Both the position numbers and the translations under genes were made by a program. A stretch of 64,000 nt of DNA from Diploptera punctata (taxonomy: Eukaryota > Arthropoda > Insecta > Blattodea > Blaberidae), in the NCBI GenBank assembly GCA_030220185.1, contig JASPKZ010007286.1:1178001-1242000 (forward strand). Reading direction: 5' to 3'. Of the stretch, positions 43,380-54,326 are shown in pieces. How positions within the stretch are numbered: position 1 is the stretch's first letter; the number at the start of each line of letters is the position of its first letter. The notes below the pieces were generated by a model. It was not told the DNA's origin. It worked only from the letters and a program-made list of their open reading frames with translations, and searched no databases.

Positions 43380-44200
43380 ATTTGAAGAGAAAAATTATAT
43401 GCTCAGACTGAGATTTGAACCCAGGACCTTTTGCACTCTAGGTGAATGCTCTAACAACTGAGCTATCTGAGAAACTCCAATTTGAATGTAAATTTTTCTC
43501 TTATATATGCTGTTAATTCCTGCACACTAAGGGTCGTATGCAAATACATTACTCTCTACTCAAATTACTTCCAATCACTGGTGAGCTGAGATCGAATTAA
43601 TGGCCGCCTTAACCGGTCTTGCATGAATGTTGACGTTTTCGTAATATTGGCAACGAATTACCCAGAATTCTCAGCGATAAAACCACTTCCGTTATTTTCG
43701 TCTGCTATAGAGGAATGCATTTATGCTTGCATCCTGCAAATAATACCGTATACAAACACGTCTGCGACGCGCAATATTACGCCGATTCTCCTGTTCTTCC
43801 AGTTGAATTCTTTGGTAGACTCTATCAAATTCCTCTACCGCATATACCAAAAACATGATCGAAGTCTTCAAGGTCCGACATCTTGGATAAGTTTCAAACT
43901 ACATCGGTTACCATTGGTTCCCTTCGGGATTTTCACATAAGTTTATATCTTGAGCTACGATCTTAAGGTACCTTGTCAGGTAGCTTTACAATTATTACCG
44001 CGTGAATAGATTTCTGAGTAAGAAAAATGTGTTTGAATAAAACTTTATCAGCAGAGAACGCCTTTTACTGTCTAATGCGTTCAAACATTCGACCCTAAAT
44101 GCTATGAAGCCATTGCTTCTATCTTGCAAATGGCAGCTTCTTTATTAAGAAGACATTATAAAGCCAGTACTACTTCTTTCAATATTTTTATTACTCAATG
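43380..44200 (-). mobile_element. SINE S3 interrupted by a Harbinger-like MITE
   Basis: tRNA-like part at ~43400-43472 (minus: CTCAGATAGCTCAGTTG, GGGTTCAAATCTCAGTC). The 5' flank is split: GTTAATTCCTGCACAC at 43512-43527 continues as ATGCTATGAAGCCATTGCTT at 44099. The insertion between is 43531-44095. Confidence 0.85.
43531..44095 (+). mobile_element. Harbinger-like MITE, complete, TAA TSD
   Basis: Flanked by TAA at 43528-43530 and 44096-44098. Begins GGGTCGTATGCAAATACATT and ends AACATTCGACCC, so GGGTCG is inverted at both ends. The uninterrupted S3 flank at 38951-38990 supplies the empty site. 565 bp, non-coding. Confidence 0.9.
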
Positions 44201-44320
44201 ATGGATAAATTATATTTGAAGAGAAAAATTACCCACTCATACTGGGGTTTGAACCCAGGACCTATTGCACTCTAGGCAAATGCTTTACCAACTGAGCTAT
44301 CTGAGAAACTCCATATATAT
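44201..44320 (-). mobile_element. SINE S3
   Basis: Minus strand: CTCAGATAGCTCAGTTGG, GGGTTCAAACCCCAGTATG, then GGTAATTTTTCTCTTCAAAT. Adjacent to the previous copy in the same orientation. Confidence 0.82.
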
Positions 44321-44356
44321 ATATATTTTTTTTTTCTTATGTCATAATATACATAT

Positions 44357-44685
44357 CCATCCATAGTAATTCTGCCTGAAGGCAGGTCCTTCACTGCAAT
44401 CATAGCATTTTCATGCTATGCTTGCAGCTTTACTAGGGAGTTCTAGGTGTGGTAGCTTCCCGTTCCTTTCCACACCAGTGAAGGATGATGGTGATGATAA
44501 GGATGATGATGATGGCCATATGATTTCGGGGACCATTTGGGCCTTAAAGTCTTCCTGACATTTGTCTTACAGGTGAGGAAAAACCCCGATAAAAACCTCA
44601 CCTAGAAAAACTGCCCTGACCGGGGATCGAACCTGGGCCTGCTGTGTGACAAACAGCACGCTACCTCAAGACCACAGCGATGTAC
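44357..44685 (-). mobile_element. SINE S1 copy d with 11-bp TSD (tail type 1)
   Basis: AATATACATAT at 44346-44356 and 44686-44696. Minus strand: TACATCGCTGTGGTCTTGAG head, GGTTCGATCCCCGGTCAG, type 1 tail with CACTGGTGTGGAAAGG and CTGCCTTCAGGCAGAATTAC, (ATGG)n end. Confidence 0.9.
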
Positions 44686-44699
44686 AATATACATATATG

Positions 44700-45054
44700 T
44701 CCATCCATAGTAATTCTGCCCAAAGGCAGGTCCTTCACTGCAATCATAGCATTTTCATGCTATGTTTGCAGCTTTACTAGGGAATTGTAGGTGTGGTAGC
44801 TTCTCGTTGCTTTCCACACCGGTGAATGATGATGATGATGATGATGATAATGATAAGGATAAGAATGATGATGATGATGATGACCATATGATTTCGGGGA
44901 CCGTTTGGGCCTTAAAGTTTTCCTGACATTTGTCTTACAGGTGAGGAAAAACTCCGATAAAAACCTCACCCAGAAAAACTGCCCCGACCGGGGATCGAAC
45001 CCGGGCCCGCTGCGTGACAAGGCAGCACGCTACCTCGAGACCACAGCGGTGGAC
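44700..45054 (-). mobile_element. SINE S1 copy e (tail type 1)
   Basis: A full-length copy directly adjacent to copy d in the same orientation: GTCCACCGCTGTGGTCTCGA, GGTTCGATCCCCGGTC, (CAT)n, CACCGGTGTGGAAAGCAACG, CAAGCATAGCATGAAAATGC, ending at the CCATCCATAG side. ATATAC repeats at the flanks obscure the TSD. Confidence 0.88.
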
Positions 45055-45218
45055 ATATACATATACATATATATATATATATAATTCCATAGTAATTAAT
45101 TTTCAGAAATTTGTTCTTGTTTTTTATTTCAGTGTTTAAATATTGGTCATCTCTTCAGGAAGACATCACAACAGCTGATAAGAAGCATGTGACTGAAAAA
45201 CTTACTGCAAAGTGACAA

Positions 45219-45350
45219 ATGTTTGAAGAAAAAATATACACTCAGATGGGGTTCGAACCCAGAACCTTTGGCCTTTCTATGCCAATGTTTTACCAGCTGA
45301 GTTACCTGAGCATTCCAATCTAAACACAAATCTTTCTCTTATAATTCCCG
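45219..45350 (-). mobile_element. SINE S3
   Basis: Minus strand: CTCAGGTAACTCAGCTGG, GGGTTCGAACCCCATCTG, with AAGAGAAAGATTTGTGTTTAG leader and TTTTTTCTTCAAACATT end. Confidence 0.82.
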
Positions 45351-45842
45351 AGTGTCTTAGAAAAAAATTATATATTGTGATATTTAAGCAATAAACATTG
45401 AATTTCTTTAAATTATAAAATGTGACTATTACTTAATTTATTTTCTAATATTGAAGTTTTTTTAACATTAATTTGTGAGTTTTGAGTGAATGTTAGACTG
45501 AAATGAAAACAAACAATTGTAACTAACCATTGTGCTATTCCTTCTAAATGATTTTTACACCAGAAAAACATCTATTTTGGTAGTGTTTTTAAACAGTGGA
45601 TGTCCTATTTCACACTTGCAGCTTTCATTTTGGCAACACTGTTATATATATATATAATATGAAGTTATGTACTAAGTATGTTGTGCCCCATTAAGAAACA
45701 ACTGATGTATTTTATACACCATTTCACTTGCTTGTTTATTCCAAATTTCATGCTGAAGCTTTGGTTTTTATATTTTATGTTAAAATATGCTGGAAAAAAT
45801 GTTTTAAAATGCAAAGAAAATGCTAATAAAATTATCTATACT
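45351..45842. other. AT-rich spacer
   Basis: No feature recognised. Confidence 0.4.
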
Positions 45843-45930
45843 TAACGGATGATATGGCTTTGCTAGCAGATGATGCAATGACACTGAGGAACATGCTGTT
45901 GGAGCTAAATGCATTCGTACAAGTTTCCTG
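45843..45930 (+). pseudogene. Short RT palm-box fragment
   Basis: Translates TDDMALLADDAMTLRNMLLE followed by LNAFV. This is the (Y/F)ADDxALLA box and following helix of a non-LTR reverse transcriptase, with the first residues changed to TDD. Only ~29 codons survive, and SINE sequence abuts it. Confidence 0.7.
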
Positions 45931-46015
45931 GGTTAGGTTTTTTCAGGGTTTTCCCTAACCTGTAAGACAAATGTCAGGAAACTTTAAGGTCCAAATGTAC
46001 CCTGAACACCATCTG
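45931..46015 (+). mobile_element. SINE S1 copy f, fragment
   Basis: Only the body remains: GGGTTTTCCCTAACCTGTAA, GACAAATGTCAGGAAA, TTAAGGTCCAAATG. Confidence 0.75.
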
Positions 46016-46444
46016 ACCATTATAATTATTCATAATAAATTCATATTGCACTTAATAATTTTATAAGTAAACAAGCAAGTGTAATCAGTAGAAACTGTAT
46101 GGACATAAATTTATATCAGTATTTATTTAATTTTAGGAATAAATAAAAAATAAATTATTTCATGTTACAAAAATGTATTTTTAATTATTGTGTTAGAATT
46201 TGTACTTCATTTTGTCAAATGTCAGGTAATTGCTTTAATTTATAATAAAATGCAAATAACTCAATCTTATTGTTTATTTTTTATAAAAAATAAACAATAT
46301 TAAAAAACCTCATAGTGTTATTTCCTATCTACATAACTTAACTCAATCTTAACTGTAAGTTTATGCAATCATTAATTTTTGTTGGTATATATTTTGCATA
46401 TACAGTGTGTACATAAAAGAATATAGTAGTTTCAAATAATATTA
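46016..46444. other. AT-rich spacer
   Basis: Contains ACCTCATAGTGTTATTTCC (46307-46325), a motif also at 58078 and 61755 (opposite strand) and at 60234, so probably part of a Penelope-related repeat. Confidence 0.45.
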
Positions 46445-47040
46445 TCACTCAGATGAGGTTTGGAAGTTGTGTGTAGTCTGAAATGAAACAGGAAATAAGG
46501 TAGTTTTAGTTGTGTGAGTGAGCAGATATCTTTCTTTTGTTTTAATTTGTGTCGAGTTGTTTTTGACTTGCCTCATACTTCTTAACTCCCTCGCAGACTC
46601 GAGTTTTTTCACTGCATTTGTGACATGCTGTATCACGTTCACGACTGAAGTCCAACGGCCTCCTCTCCTGCAGACTGACCTCTGCGCCATCTGATGGCTG
46701 ACCAACGAACTTCCAAATCAATCCCCTCTCCTTATCACCGGGTATTTCAAAATTCATAGTTATGTTTTTATTCTTGCATATGTAAATTTTTTTCCCAAAT
46801 TGTGAGTTCCTTCAGTTTTTCCAATTGTTTAAGTAATTTTGTTTTGGTTTCTATTCTGTTTTTTTCTGACCAGGCATGTGCAGCTATTGCAGATTTTTCT
46901 GTTTCTCCATTTTTAACATTTCTAAGGTGTTCCTTTAATCTTGTATTTAAATTCGTTTTTGTTTTTCCTATGTATATCCTTTCACAATCTTTACAATTAA
47001 TTTGATAAATTCCTGATTTTTTATCTTTTTTTTGTTTTGT
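46445..47040 (-). pseudogene. Penelope-like element GIY-YIG endonuclease region
   Basis: Read on the minus strand: KSGIYQINCKDCERIYIGKT (GIY at 47013-47005), then TRLKEHLRNVKNGETEKSA, AAHAWSE, KLLKQLEKLKELTIWEK, ICKNKNITMNFEIPGDKER, then IWKFVGQPSDGAEVSL. This is the C-terminal GIY-YIG nuclease characteristic of Penelope-like retroelements, with the CxxC-type pair in the loop. The frame continues with one break near 46760. The RT is missing, so the element is 5'-truncated. Confidence 0.85.
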
Positions 47041-47065
47041 TTCTATGGCAACAATAATAACAAAG

Positions 47066-47310
47066 ATGGCAACTCAACAGAAAAAGTTTTATGTTTACAG
47101 TTAGAGAGTTGTAAATCAGTTGTGACAATTCAACATACGTTTTGTAGGCAGTTTAATCTAGAGCCCTTCAATGCTAACAACATTTGTTGATGACATAAGT
47201 TTGCAATGACTGGTTGCCTGTGTAAAGACAAAAGTGTGGAGCGACCAAGACTGTCTGAGGAGAATGTTGCTGCTGCAACATTTCATGCACAAAGTCAGCA
47301 TTATCAGTAG
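47066..47310 (+). pseudogene. Tc1/mariner-type transposase remnant, N-terminal half
   Basis: The start reads MATQQKKFYVYS, then ESCKSVVTIQ-like and AFNANNI-like pieces across frames, then CLCKDKSVERPRLSEENV (~47218-47267). This matches the helix-turn-helix and linker (ETGCLCKGKS.GRPR.SEENV type) of an IS630-Tc1-mariner relative common in insects. The catalytic core is missing; the C-terminus is at 48446-48619. Multiple stops. Confidence 0.65.
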
Positions 47311-47726
47311 GCTTTAGAACCTGTAACAATTGTAAACAGTAGGGATGCATATGTAAGCATTTTCATAAAACCTTCCAAACTGTAATTACTGGATCGGTTG
47401 TCATGGTCCAGATAACAGGGCTTATCTTCAGTGGCCTCCTAGCTAAAGAATTATTTAATAACAAACTAACTTATACACCCCACTGATAGTATTCTTTTAA
47501 CAATTAATAAATAATTTATGAAAATAATATTAAAATTAAATATTTTCATTTGTTTAAATATTATATAACTGTAAAATTAGTTTTCTATATCTCATTATTT
47601 TTCTTTGTTTTTTTAATATACATTAGAGAAGGACGGTCCATTAACAATTTAATTTATCTTGCTTGAACACATTTTATTATTAGTTTGTCTTAATATTAAC
47701 CCTCATTAACTGGTTGTATTATAGAT

Positions 47727-48232
47727 TGTAGTAAAGAGACTTTTGATGTCCCAACTCCTTTCAAAAAACGTTAAACTGAAAATATATAAAACTATTATTC
47801 TACCAGTTATATTATATGGGTGCGAAACATGGACTCTTACTTTAAGGGAGGAAAGGAGATTACAAGTATTTGAGAATAAAGTACTTAGGAAAATTTTTGG
47901 ACCAAAGAGAGATGAATAGACAGGTGAATGGAGAAGACTACATAACAATGAACTACATGGTCTTTATAGGAAGCCAGATATAATAACAGTTAAGTCTCGT
48001 AGACTGCGATGGGCAGGACATGTTGCACGTATGGGGAGTGAAAGACTTGCATGGAAGCTTCTTGTAGGAAAGCCAGAGGGAAAACACCCAGTTGGTAGAT
48101 CAAGAATGAGGTGGGAGAAGTTGATTATACAGGGAATGATTGGAAAGCATTAGCTCAGGATAGGGATGTATGGAGAGCTTATGTCTGCTTGGCCATGAAC
48201 TTACGGGTTCGATAGTGCCAGCGAGTAAGTAA
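47727..48232 (+). pseudogene. LINE group A C-terminal copy
   Basis: Reads LKIYKTIILPVILYGCETWT, ERRLQVFENKVLRKIFGPKR, a stop at GATGAATAG, then VKSRRLRWAGHVARMGSERL, WKLLVGKPEGKHPVGRS and ends GGCCATGAACTTACGGGTTC. It lies inside the transposase remnant, which it may have disrupted. One deletion near 48117. Confidence 0.88.
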
Positions 48233-48445
48233 GCAAGTATAATAGATATTATCTTATTGATCAAATCTTCATTTAGTATTTAATATTAGAGTAATTTATG
48301 ATTGTTATATTCTGATGTAAGATGTTTGTCGTGCCCCTGGAAGAGAAGGCCACATGGCCTTAACTCTACCAGACTAGATAAATAAAAAAAATATAAATAA
48401 ATAAATAGATCACCCATGCTATTCTTTTCCTTTCTGGTTTTGTGA

Positions 48446-48619
48446 AGGACAGTCTACGTGTCTCCATTTCCTGCTAACCTGCCAGAGTTGAGAGACAGGA
48501 TTCGAGAAGCTATTGCTGCCATCAATCCAGACATGCTTATTAATGTATGGGAAGAATTAGCCTACAGGTTGTTGGATGTGTGTTATGTAACAAATGGGGC
48601 TCACATTGAACACCTATGA
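48446..48619 (+). pseudogene. Tc1/mariner-type transposase remnant, C-terminus
   Basis: After a frameshift at 48450 the frame reads VYVSPFPANLPELRDRIREA, IAAINPDMLINVWEELAYRL, DVCYVTNGAHIEHL and stops at TGA 48617-48619. GAHIEHL is the typical end of the transposase family whose N-terminus lies at 47066. The D-D-E/D core is absent. Confidence 0.78.
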
Positions 48620-48868
48620 ACTTATAATGTAAACTGGAGATGTTACTCTTCCATTTAACATGAGTTTTGTTGTCGTAGTTAAAGTATAATTCCACACCTT
48701 TAAAAATTGCTATATTCTCTTATTACACTTTGTATTATGTTCATTTGTATTTTTTAATATATTGAAATAATCTTATCATTCCATACAAGCTAGTTAATTG
48801 TGGATATGTTTAGGGGTGTTGCTTTGTATCACTTGTTGAATACAGTACATTTTAATGTTTATTTACAT
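48620..48868. other. AT-rich spacer
   Basis: Possible 3' flank of the dead transposon; no inverted terminus recognised. Confidence 0.35.
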
Positions 48869-49150
48869 AATGGTTAAGGCACTACGCTGCAAGACAGAAA
48901 GTCATGGGTTCGAGTCATGGTGGGGTCAGGATTTTTAAACTGATCAATACCTTCTGGTGCCACTATGGCCCTGGGGTCGACCAACCCTCTAATGGAAATT
49001 AGTACCAGACGCTTGTTCTGGAGGTAAAGGCAGCCGTAATGCAGGGCTAATAATCTGGTTGGCATAAAATACCAATTGTCTACAAAAGGTGGGTGCCTTA
49101 AACTCCTACTACTCAAAGGCCCTTCTAAGGCCTGTAGTGGGATAACTTTA
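48869..49150 (+). mobile_element. SINE S4
   Basis: AATGGTTAAGGCACTACGC, B box GGGTTCGAGTCATGG, body CCTGGGGTCGACCAACCC, GAAATTAGTACCAGACGC, TTGTTCTGG, tail GGCCTGTAGTGGGATAAC. First ~15 bases of the head missing. Confidence 0.85.
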
Positions 49151-49154
49151 TCTT

Positions 49155-51060
49155 TAAAATGTGAAATAAATTAAGTACACTTGGCAAAAAAAAAAATGAG
49201 CGGACTCTTGATCTCAAACATTCCAAGTTTTAATGTGCGATTCACACGAGTAAACTAATTGCACAGTAGAGCTACAATATGTCCCCTTCCTCCAATGAAA
49301 ACCTTTCTTCTTTGCACGGCAAACCAGCGAACGCTTAGCCTTATGACTTGTTTTCTATGCAAGATGAGGTTAAATTTTTTAATTGTTACAATACTTTCTA
49401 TCTTATTCTGTCTGTCCACTCTTAAAGAAAGAACTAACTACCTATTTGGAAAGTATTACTATTTTGGTATTATTATTACTGTCAACTTTTTTAAAATGAA
49501 TTTTGAAAAAAAAACTCAAAAATAATTTATAGTTAAAGACATCCGAAAAGTTGGCAAAGTCCTTGTATTTTTCTCTGAAGATAGCAAGAAATGAAACATG
49601 CGAAAATTGTTTACGAAATGGCATTGCTTGTGTTGAGCTTTCAATTTTATTTTTAAATGGATGGAAATGGATAGGATACTTTTCATGCGAGTCAGCGTGA
49701 GCGGTTGAAATTACACGTCAGTCATATTTAGATGACGTTGCGGCCATTGTAAAATTTAAGTGAGAAGCGCGTATATCGGTTCTCTATTATCTACGGCGCA
49801 AAGCGCCAGCGCAGAAATTGCTCCCCGTGTATTTAAATGGATGTGGTTTACCCAGAGATAACCGTGGTTTACATAGAGAACGAGTGGTTTATCTACAACG
49901 CAAAGCGCTGGCGCGAAATATTTTGCGCTGACATGTCACGTCATGAATCACTTGAATCCGGGACGCAATTTGCCAGTGCAAACGAGAAATATAAAGGCTA
50001 TTATCCGTACTCATTGCTAAAAAGGCTAAAAACAAACGAAGATTTCATGCAAAATGTCGGTAAAAGAGCGCTTGGTTTTCAATTTTAGCAAATCCCTGAG
50101 AAGAGCCATAACAAAATATTACCTAAGATTACCATAGAGTACAAGAGAACGATTTGTTTGATTGATTCTCTCATCTACAATCGATAAAATAGCGACTGCA
50201 GCGCAATCTGAAGATGACCCTCGTACTACGTGGTCAATAAAATTGTTTCCATTTTCCCTATAGGTAAGAATCAGGTAGTGTTATCGCTCTCGTTTAATAA
50301 GATTGATGTTTTCTAAGATTTTAAGCTGTCAAATGTCAGGAAAACCAATAAGAAAATAATGTAATGGGCAAACAAGAATGGCAGGACAGTAGCACACTGT
50401 GCTGTTGCGAATATTGGAATATTCAACAAGAGAGAAGTCATTTACTAGGGTGCTGTTGTAATTGTGAGGATTTTGACGAAAGTGTAGAAAGGTAAAATTA
50501 AGTACACAGTCGGTTATTTTATTGGTTAGGTGTTGTAATTTGACATTTTATCTCTGGTGGGTTATTGTGCAGTGGGTTAGCAAGACCACTTACTTCGGCT
50601 GGGCCCATATATTACGTGTTTATAAAGTGCATTTTCTTCGTATTTTTTACTTATTTTAATTTTGTAGATTGTAACTATTGCTCTGGATCCTTGGTTTAGT
50701 TTTAATGTCGAGTGTTTTCCGTAAAATAAAATAGAAATAAATAAATAATACGTATTACCGGTATAATTTTTATCCGGAATGTTCGCAAATTTTTGGGATG
50801 TCCAGGGTTCACCTACTTGATGCACCACTGTTGTTGAACTATTTCTTTAACTCAGTTCATTTTCAGCGAACTTTTTCAGTGATTTGTGTAGTCAAAGTAA
50901 ATTAATAAATTATGTGCTAGTTGGGTTATTACCCCTTCTATTGGGGTTAATACAGCAGGCGGCTTGATATTGAGTCGTAGATGGCAGCCCCATCAGATAT
51001 CTTACCCAGCGAGACGCCAGTAACGTCTTCAGGGGACATCAATATTTATACTTTCAAGTC
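49155..51060. other. Unassigned interval with an 83-codon frame
   Basis: The open frame 49837-50088 includes an internal near-repeat of its own flank (CTACGGCGCAAAGCGCCAGCG near 49790 versus CTACAACGCAAAGCGCTGGC near 49894). This suggests a small repeat element rather than a gene. No known domain. The rest is AT-rich. Confidence 0.4.
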
Positions 51061-51089
51061 TTATGGTAGAAGATGCCGGTAGATTCAAC

Positions 51090-51475
51090 CGTTGACAACC
51101 AAAGCAAGGAATAGGTATATAGATTTAGGTATAACGAGACTTAACCAAAAACCAGGAACGAAGAATAGAAATGTCAGAAATGAGGTTTCTGAGAAGTGTG
51201 GGTGGCTATACAATAATGGATCAAAGGCGAAGTGTGGATATACGAAGAGAACTGAATATATTCAAACTATTAGATAGAATTACACAATACAGAGATGAAT
51301 GGATGGACCACATCAATAGAATGGATAACAATAGAATTCCGAAACATTCATTACAAATCACTAGGACGAAAAAATGTTGGGAGACCCATAAAAGGTGGAT
51401 AGACCAATTCTAACATGAGATCGGAACAGATCAGCAGGTCCAATCCTTGATGCTGCTGATGCTGGATTATTCTAT
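51090..51475 (+). pseudogene. LINE group B C-terminal fragment
   Basis: 51171-51413 encodes MSEMRFLRSVGGYTIMDQRR, IRRELNIFKLLDRITQYRDE, HINRMDNNRIPKHS and ends KRWIDQF. A stop-bearing upstream part begins near 51090. 3' tail with GATGCTGCTGATGCTGGAT. Confidence 0.85.
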
Positions 51476-51605
51476 TGTTATGGATGTGACAAAATACAAG
51501 TGTCATATAGATTTTTTCTTTCTACTTTATTAGATTGTCATGCATTGTGATTTTTTATATAGTAATACTGATCTTTTGATTTGAAAAGTTTTGACTCAAC
51601 TATAG

Positions 51606-51990
51606 AGGAAATTTTGAGGAAGTGGCTGAATTCAAATACCTAGGAACAATAGTTACAAATAGGAATGAGATGCATGCAGAAATTAAACATAGGCTCAATT
51701 CTGGAAATGCATGCTATTATGCATTGCAGAGACTTTTGATGTCCCAACTCCTTTCAAAAAATGTTAAGCTGAAAATATATAAAACTATTATTCTACCAGT
51801 TATATTATATGGGTGCGAAACATGGACTCTTACTTTAAGGGATGAAATGAGATTACGAGTTTTTGAGAATAAAGTTCTTAGGAATATTTTTGGACCAAAG
51901 AGAGATGAACAGACAGGCGAATGGAGAAGACTACTAACAATGAACTACGTGGTCTTTATAGGACTTAAAGAACTTAGTAATTTTTTCCTG
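51606..51990 (+). pseudogene. LINE group A fragment
   Basis: EEVAEFKYLGTIVTNRNEMH, LNSGNACYYALQRLLMSQLL, LPVILYGCETWTL, KVLRNIFGPKRDEQTGEWRR. The most complete example of the RT thumb/connection of this group. Truncated at the 3' side where the next LINE begins. Confidence 0.88.
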
Positions 51991-52017
51991 TTTTGCCACT
52001 TTTGAAAGATCTTTCAA

Positions 52018-53215
52018 TTCATCATCATCATCTGCATTCATGGATTAGGTCTGTTGACCCATTCCGACTTCAGCCCATCTCTTTCTAGGTCTGCCCACAT
52101 CTCGGGTGCCTTTAGGTTTGTATTTTGTTATTTGTTCATTCATTCTGTCTATTTGTTGCTTCCATTTTTGTCTATATGTATCTATTTTATCAGTTATTGC
52201 AAATATTTCAAGTTCCTGTCTTATTTCTGTGTTCTTGATTATGTCTTGCTTAGTGCACCCTTTAACAGATCTCAAAAATTTCATTTCTGCCGCCGTTATC
52301 CTACTTAGATCTTGTTTTTTATGTATCCAGGCTTCTGAACCATAGAGCAGTACCGGTACTGCCAACATTTTTAAATTTTCACTTGGGTCTCTCTTGTTGT
52401 TTTGTTATTTAGTGATCGTTTTATCGTACCACACATTCCCTGGAATTTTGCTATTTTATTAGTTATATCATTAGCATAATTAAATGAAATGTCACATCCT
52501 AGATAATTGAGATGGTTCACCTGTTCTATGATTTTGTTTCCTATTACTATTTTAGATCTGATGTGATTTTTCCCTTGGAATGCCATTACCTTAGTTTCTA
52601 TGGATATTTTGAGATTATATTGTTCACATATATTATGTAGTTTAAAAATATTCCTTTGAAGTTTGTCTTCCATATTTGCTATTATTACCTGGTCATCAGC
52701 GTATAATAATGTTTTCAAGTAGTGTGTTTTATCTAATTTTATTCCTTTATTTGTTTCTTTATTCCATTTTTTTTATTATATCATTGTTGTATATTTTAAA
52801 CAAAACTGGAGAGATACTGCATCCTTGTTTAACTCCTTGATTAGTATGAATTTTATTTTTACTTACTTCATTTCAAGTTTTTATAACAAAATTTGTGTTC
52901 CAGTACAAACTCTTTATAGCTGCTATTAAGTGTTTCAGAATTCCTTTTTCTTTTAAAATTTTCCAAAGTTTTCCTCTGTCTACTTTATCAAATGCCTTGA
53001 CAAAATCAATAAAAGCTATATGTGTTTCCTTGTTATATTCCCTTCTTTTGTTTATAAATTCTTTTATCGTAAATATATTATCCATAAATGAATGCCCTGG
53101 TCTGAATCCACTTTGTTCTTCTGTTAACATTACCTCTGCTATTTGTTTTAACCTAAATGTTAAGATTCTTGAGTATATTTTATAGCCTACAGTTAAAATG
53201 CTTATTCCTCTTTCA
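52018..53215 (-). pseudogene. LINE group B, RT domain to 3' tail
   Basis: Minus strand, upstream to downstream: LTEEQSGFRPGHSFMDNIFT, THIAFIDFVKAFDKVDRGKL, WKILKEKGILKHLIAAIKSL (53130-52920), TNQGVKQGCSISPVLF-like (~52850-52780), LLYADDQVIIANMEDKLQ (52713-52660), HLNYLGCDIS, VPVLLYGSEAWIHKKQD, AAEMKFLRSVKGCTKQD, GTRDVGRPRKRWAE, then (GATGAT) tail at 52019-52030. The YADD box is intact but there are at least three frame breaks. 5'-truncated in the RT fingers. Confidence 0.9.
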
Positions 53216-53955
53216 ATTAAGATTGATATTCAGCTGTGAATTCTGCGATATAATTCCTTATTTTGTCTTCGGATTTCTTGATTCATTAACATTGAAACAG
53301 TGTGATGTAGATGCAAATGATTTGTCACATATAATCGGTTATTTATACTTTAAGTGACAACACAAATTTTTTTCACTTCGGTACTAATTATTTTTCTTTC
53401 CTTTTAGTCGACATTATAAACTGGGAACAAAGCACAAGAGACACGTGTTATTCAATCAAAATTATTGCAATGAACAAGTTGAAACAATAATATACCGATC
53501 ATGGCGAAGGGGGCATTTATCAAAGTACATATCGGCATGTGAAATACGACAACAGCCTTTAACAATGAACTTTAGAATCAGTGACAATTAGGTTTGTTTT
53601 GTTTTGATATTTATTTGTCCATTTGGTTTGAATCACTATTTGTAAAAGCTGTCTTGGCACCTGCCTTCAGTAAAAAAAATAATAACTGCCGATGTTTAAT
53701 AATATATATATATACCTTTCCGCTTATAAATTTTTTTATGAATTGTGTAGAAATATCCTTCCATTTCCATGTTGGACAGATTCCGTTTTATGCAAAATAA
53801 ATATATGTAAAATTACTATTATTTGCTGGGACCAACAAATTTGTTCACATTGGACAGATTTCCATATTATTCATGTTTCTGTTTAAACAAGTTTTACTGT
53901 AATGAATATTGTAAATAATTTTAGTTAATTATTTATATAAATAATGATAGCGGTA
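53216..53955. other. AT-rich interval, nothing supported
   Basis: Short frames only; contains an (AT) tract at 53699-53714. It lies upstream of the first DHHC exon found and could be intron. Confidence 0.4.
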
Positions 53956-53959
53956 TATA

Positions 53960-54325
53960 ATAATAATATTAATAATAATAAACAGAAAACAATTTTTAAA
54001 TGTAATCAACCAATCATATTAGGAAGAGGAAAATTGAAGATTGATTGCCTAGCATATGCTGATGTTCTAGCAATCTTAACCCGTGACGTTGTAACAGCAC
54101 AAAAACAGATTGAATTATTAAATGACATTGCAGAGAAAGTTGGCCTGCAGATTTCTTTTGAAAAAACGGAATATATTTCATGCAATAAACAAGCACCAAA
54201 ATACATGGAAACCAAATATGGAAAAATTAAACAAGTTTCACAATTTAAATATCTTGGTGAAATAATTCAGGAAAATGGAATTGAAAGTAGATGTCAAAAA
54301 AATGGAAACAGCATTTTGGCTTACT
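53960..54325 (+). pseudogene. LINE group B-like RT palm fragment
   Basis: GRGKLKIDCLAYADVLAILT (YADD changed to YADV), QKQIELLNDIAEKVGLQISF, TEYISCNKQAPKYMETKYGK, VSQFKYLGEIIQENGIES. The aspartate change alone would inactivate it. It breaks off at a junction with an opposite-strand group A piece at ~54327. Confidence 0.82.
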
Positions 54326-54326
54326 C

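Noticed and set aside
49837..50088. 83-codon ORF as a small gene
   Set aside because: Its sequence includes near-repeats of its own non-coding flank, and no domain is recognised.
51000..51060. Hammerhead motif near GAGACGCCAGTAACGTCTTCAG
   Set aside because: CTGAAGA is present on the minus strand, but no GAAAC follows the hairpin, so the core is incomplete.
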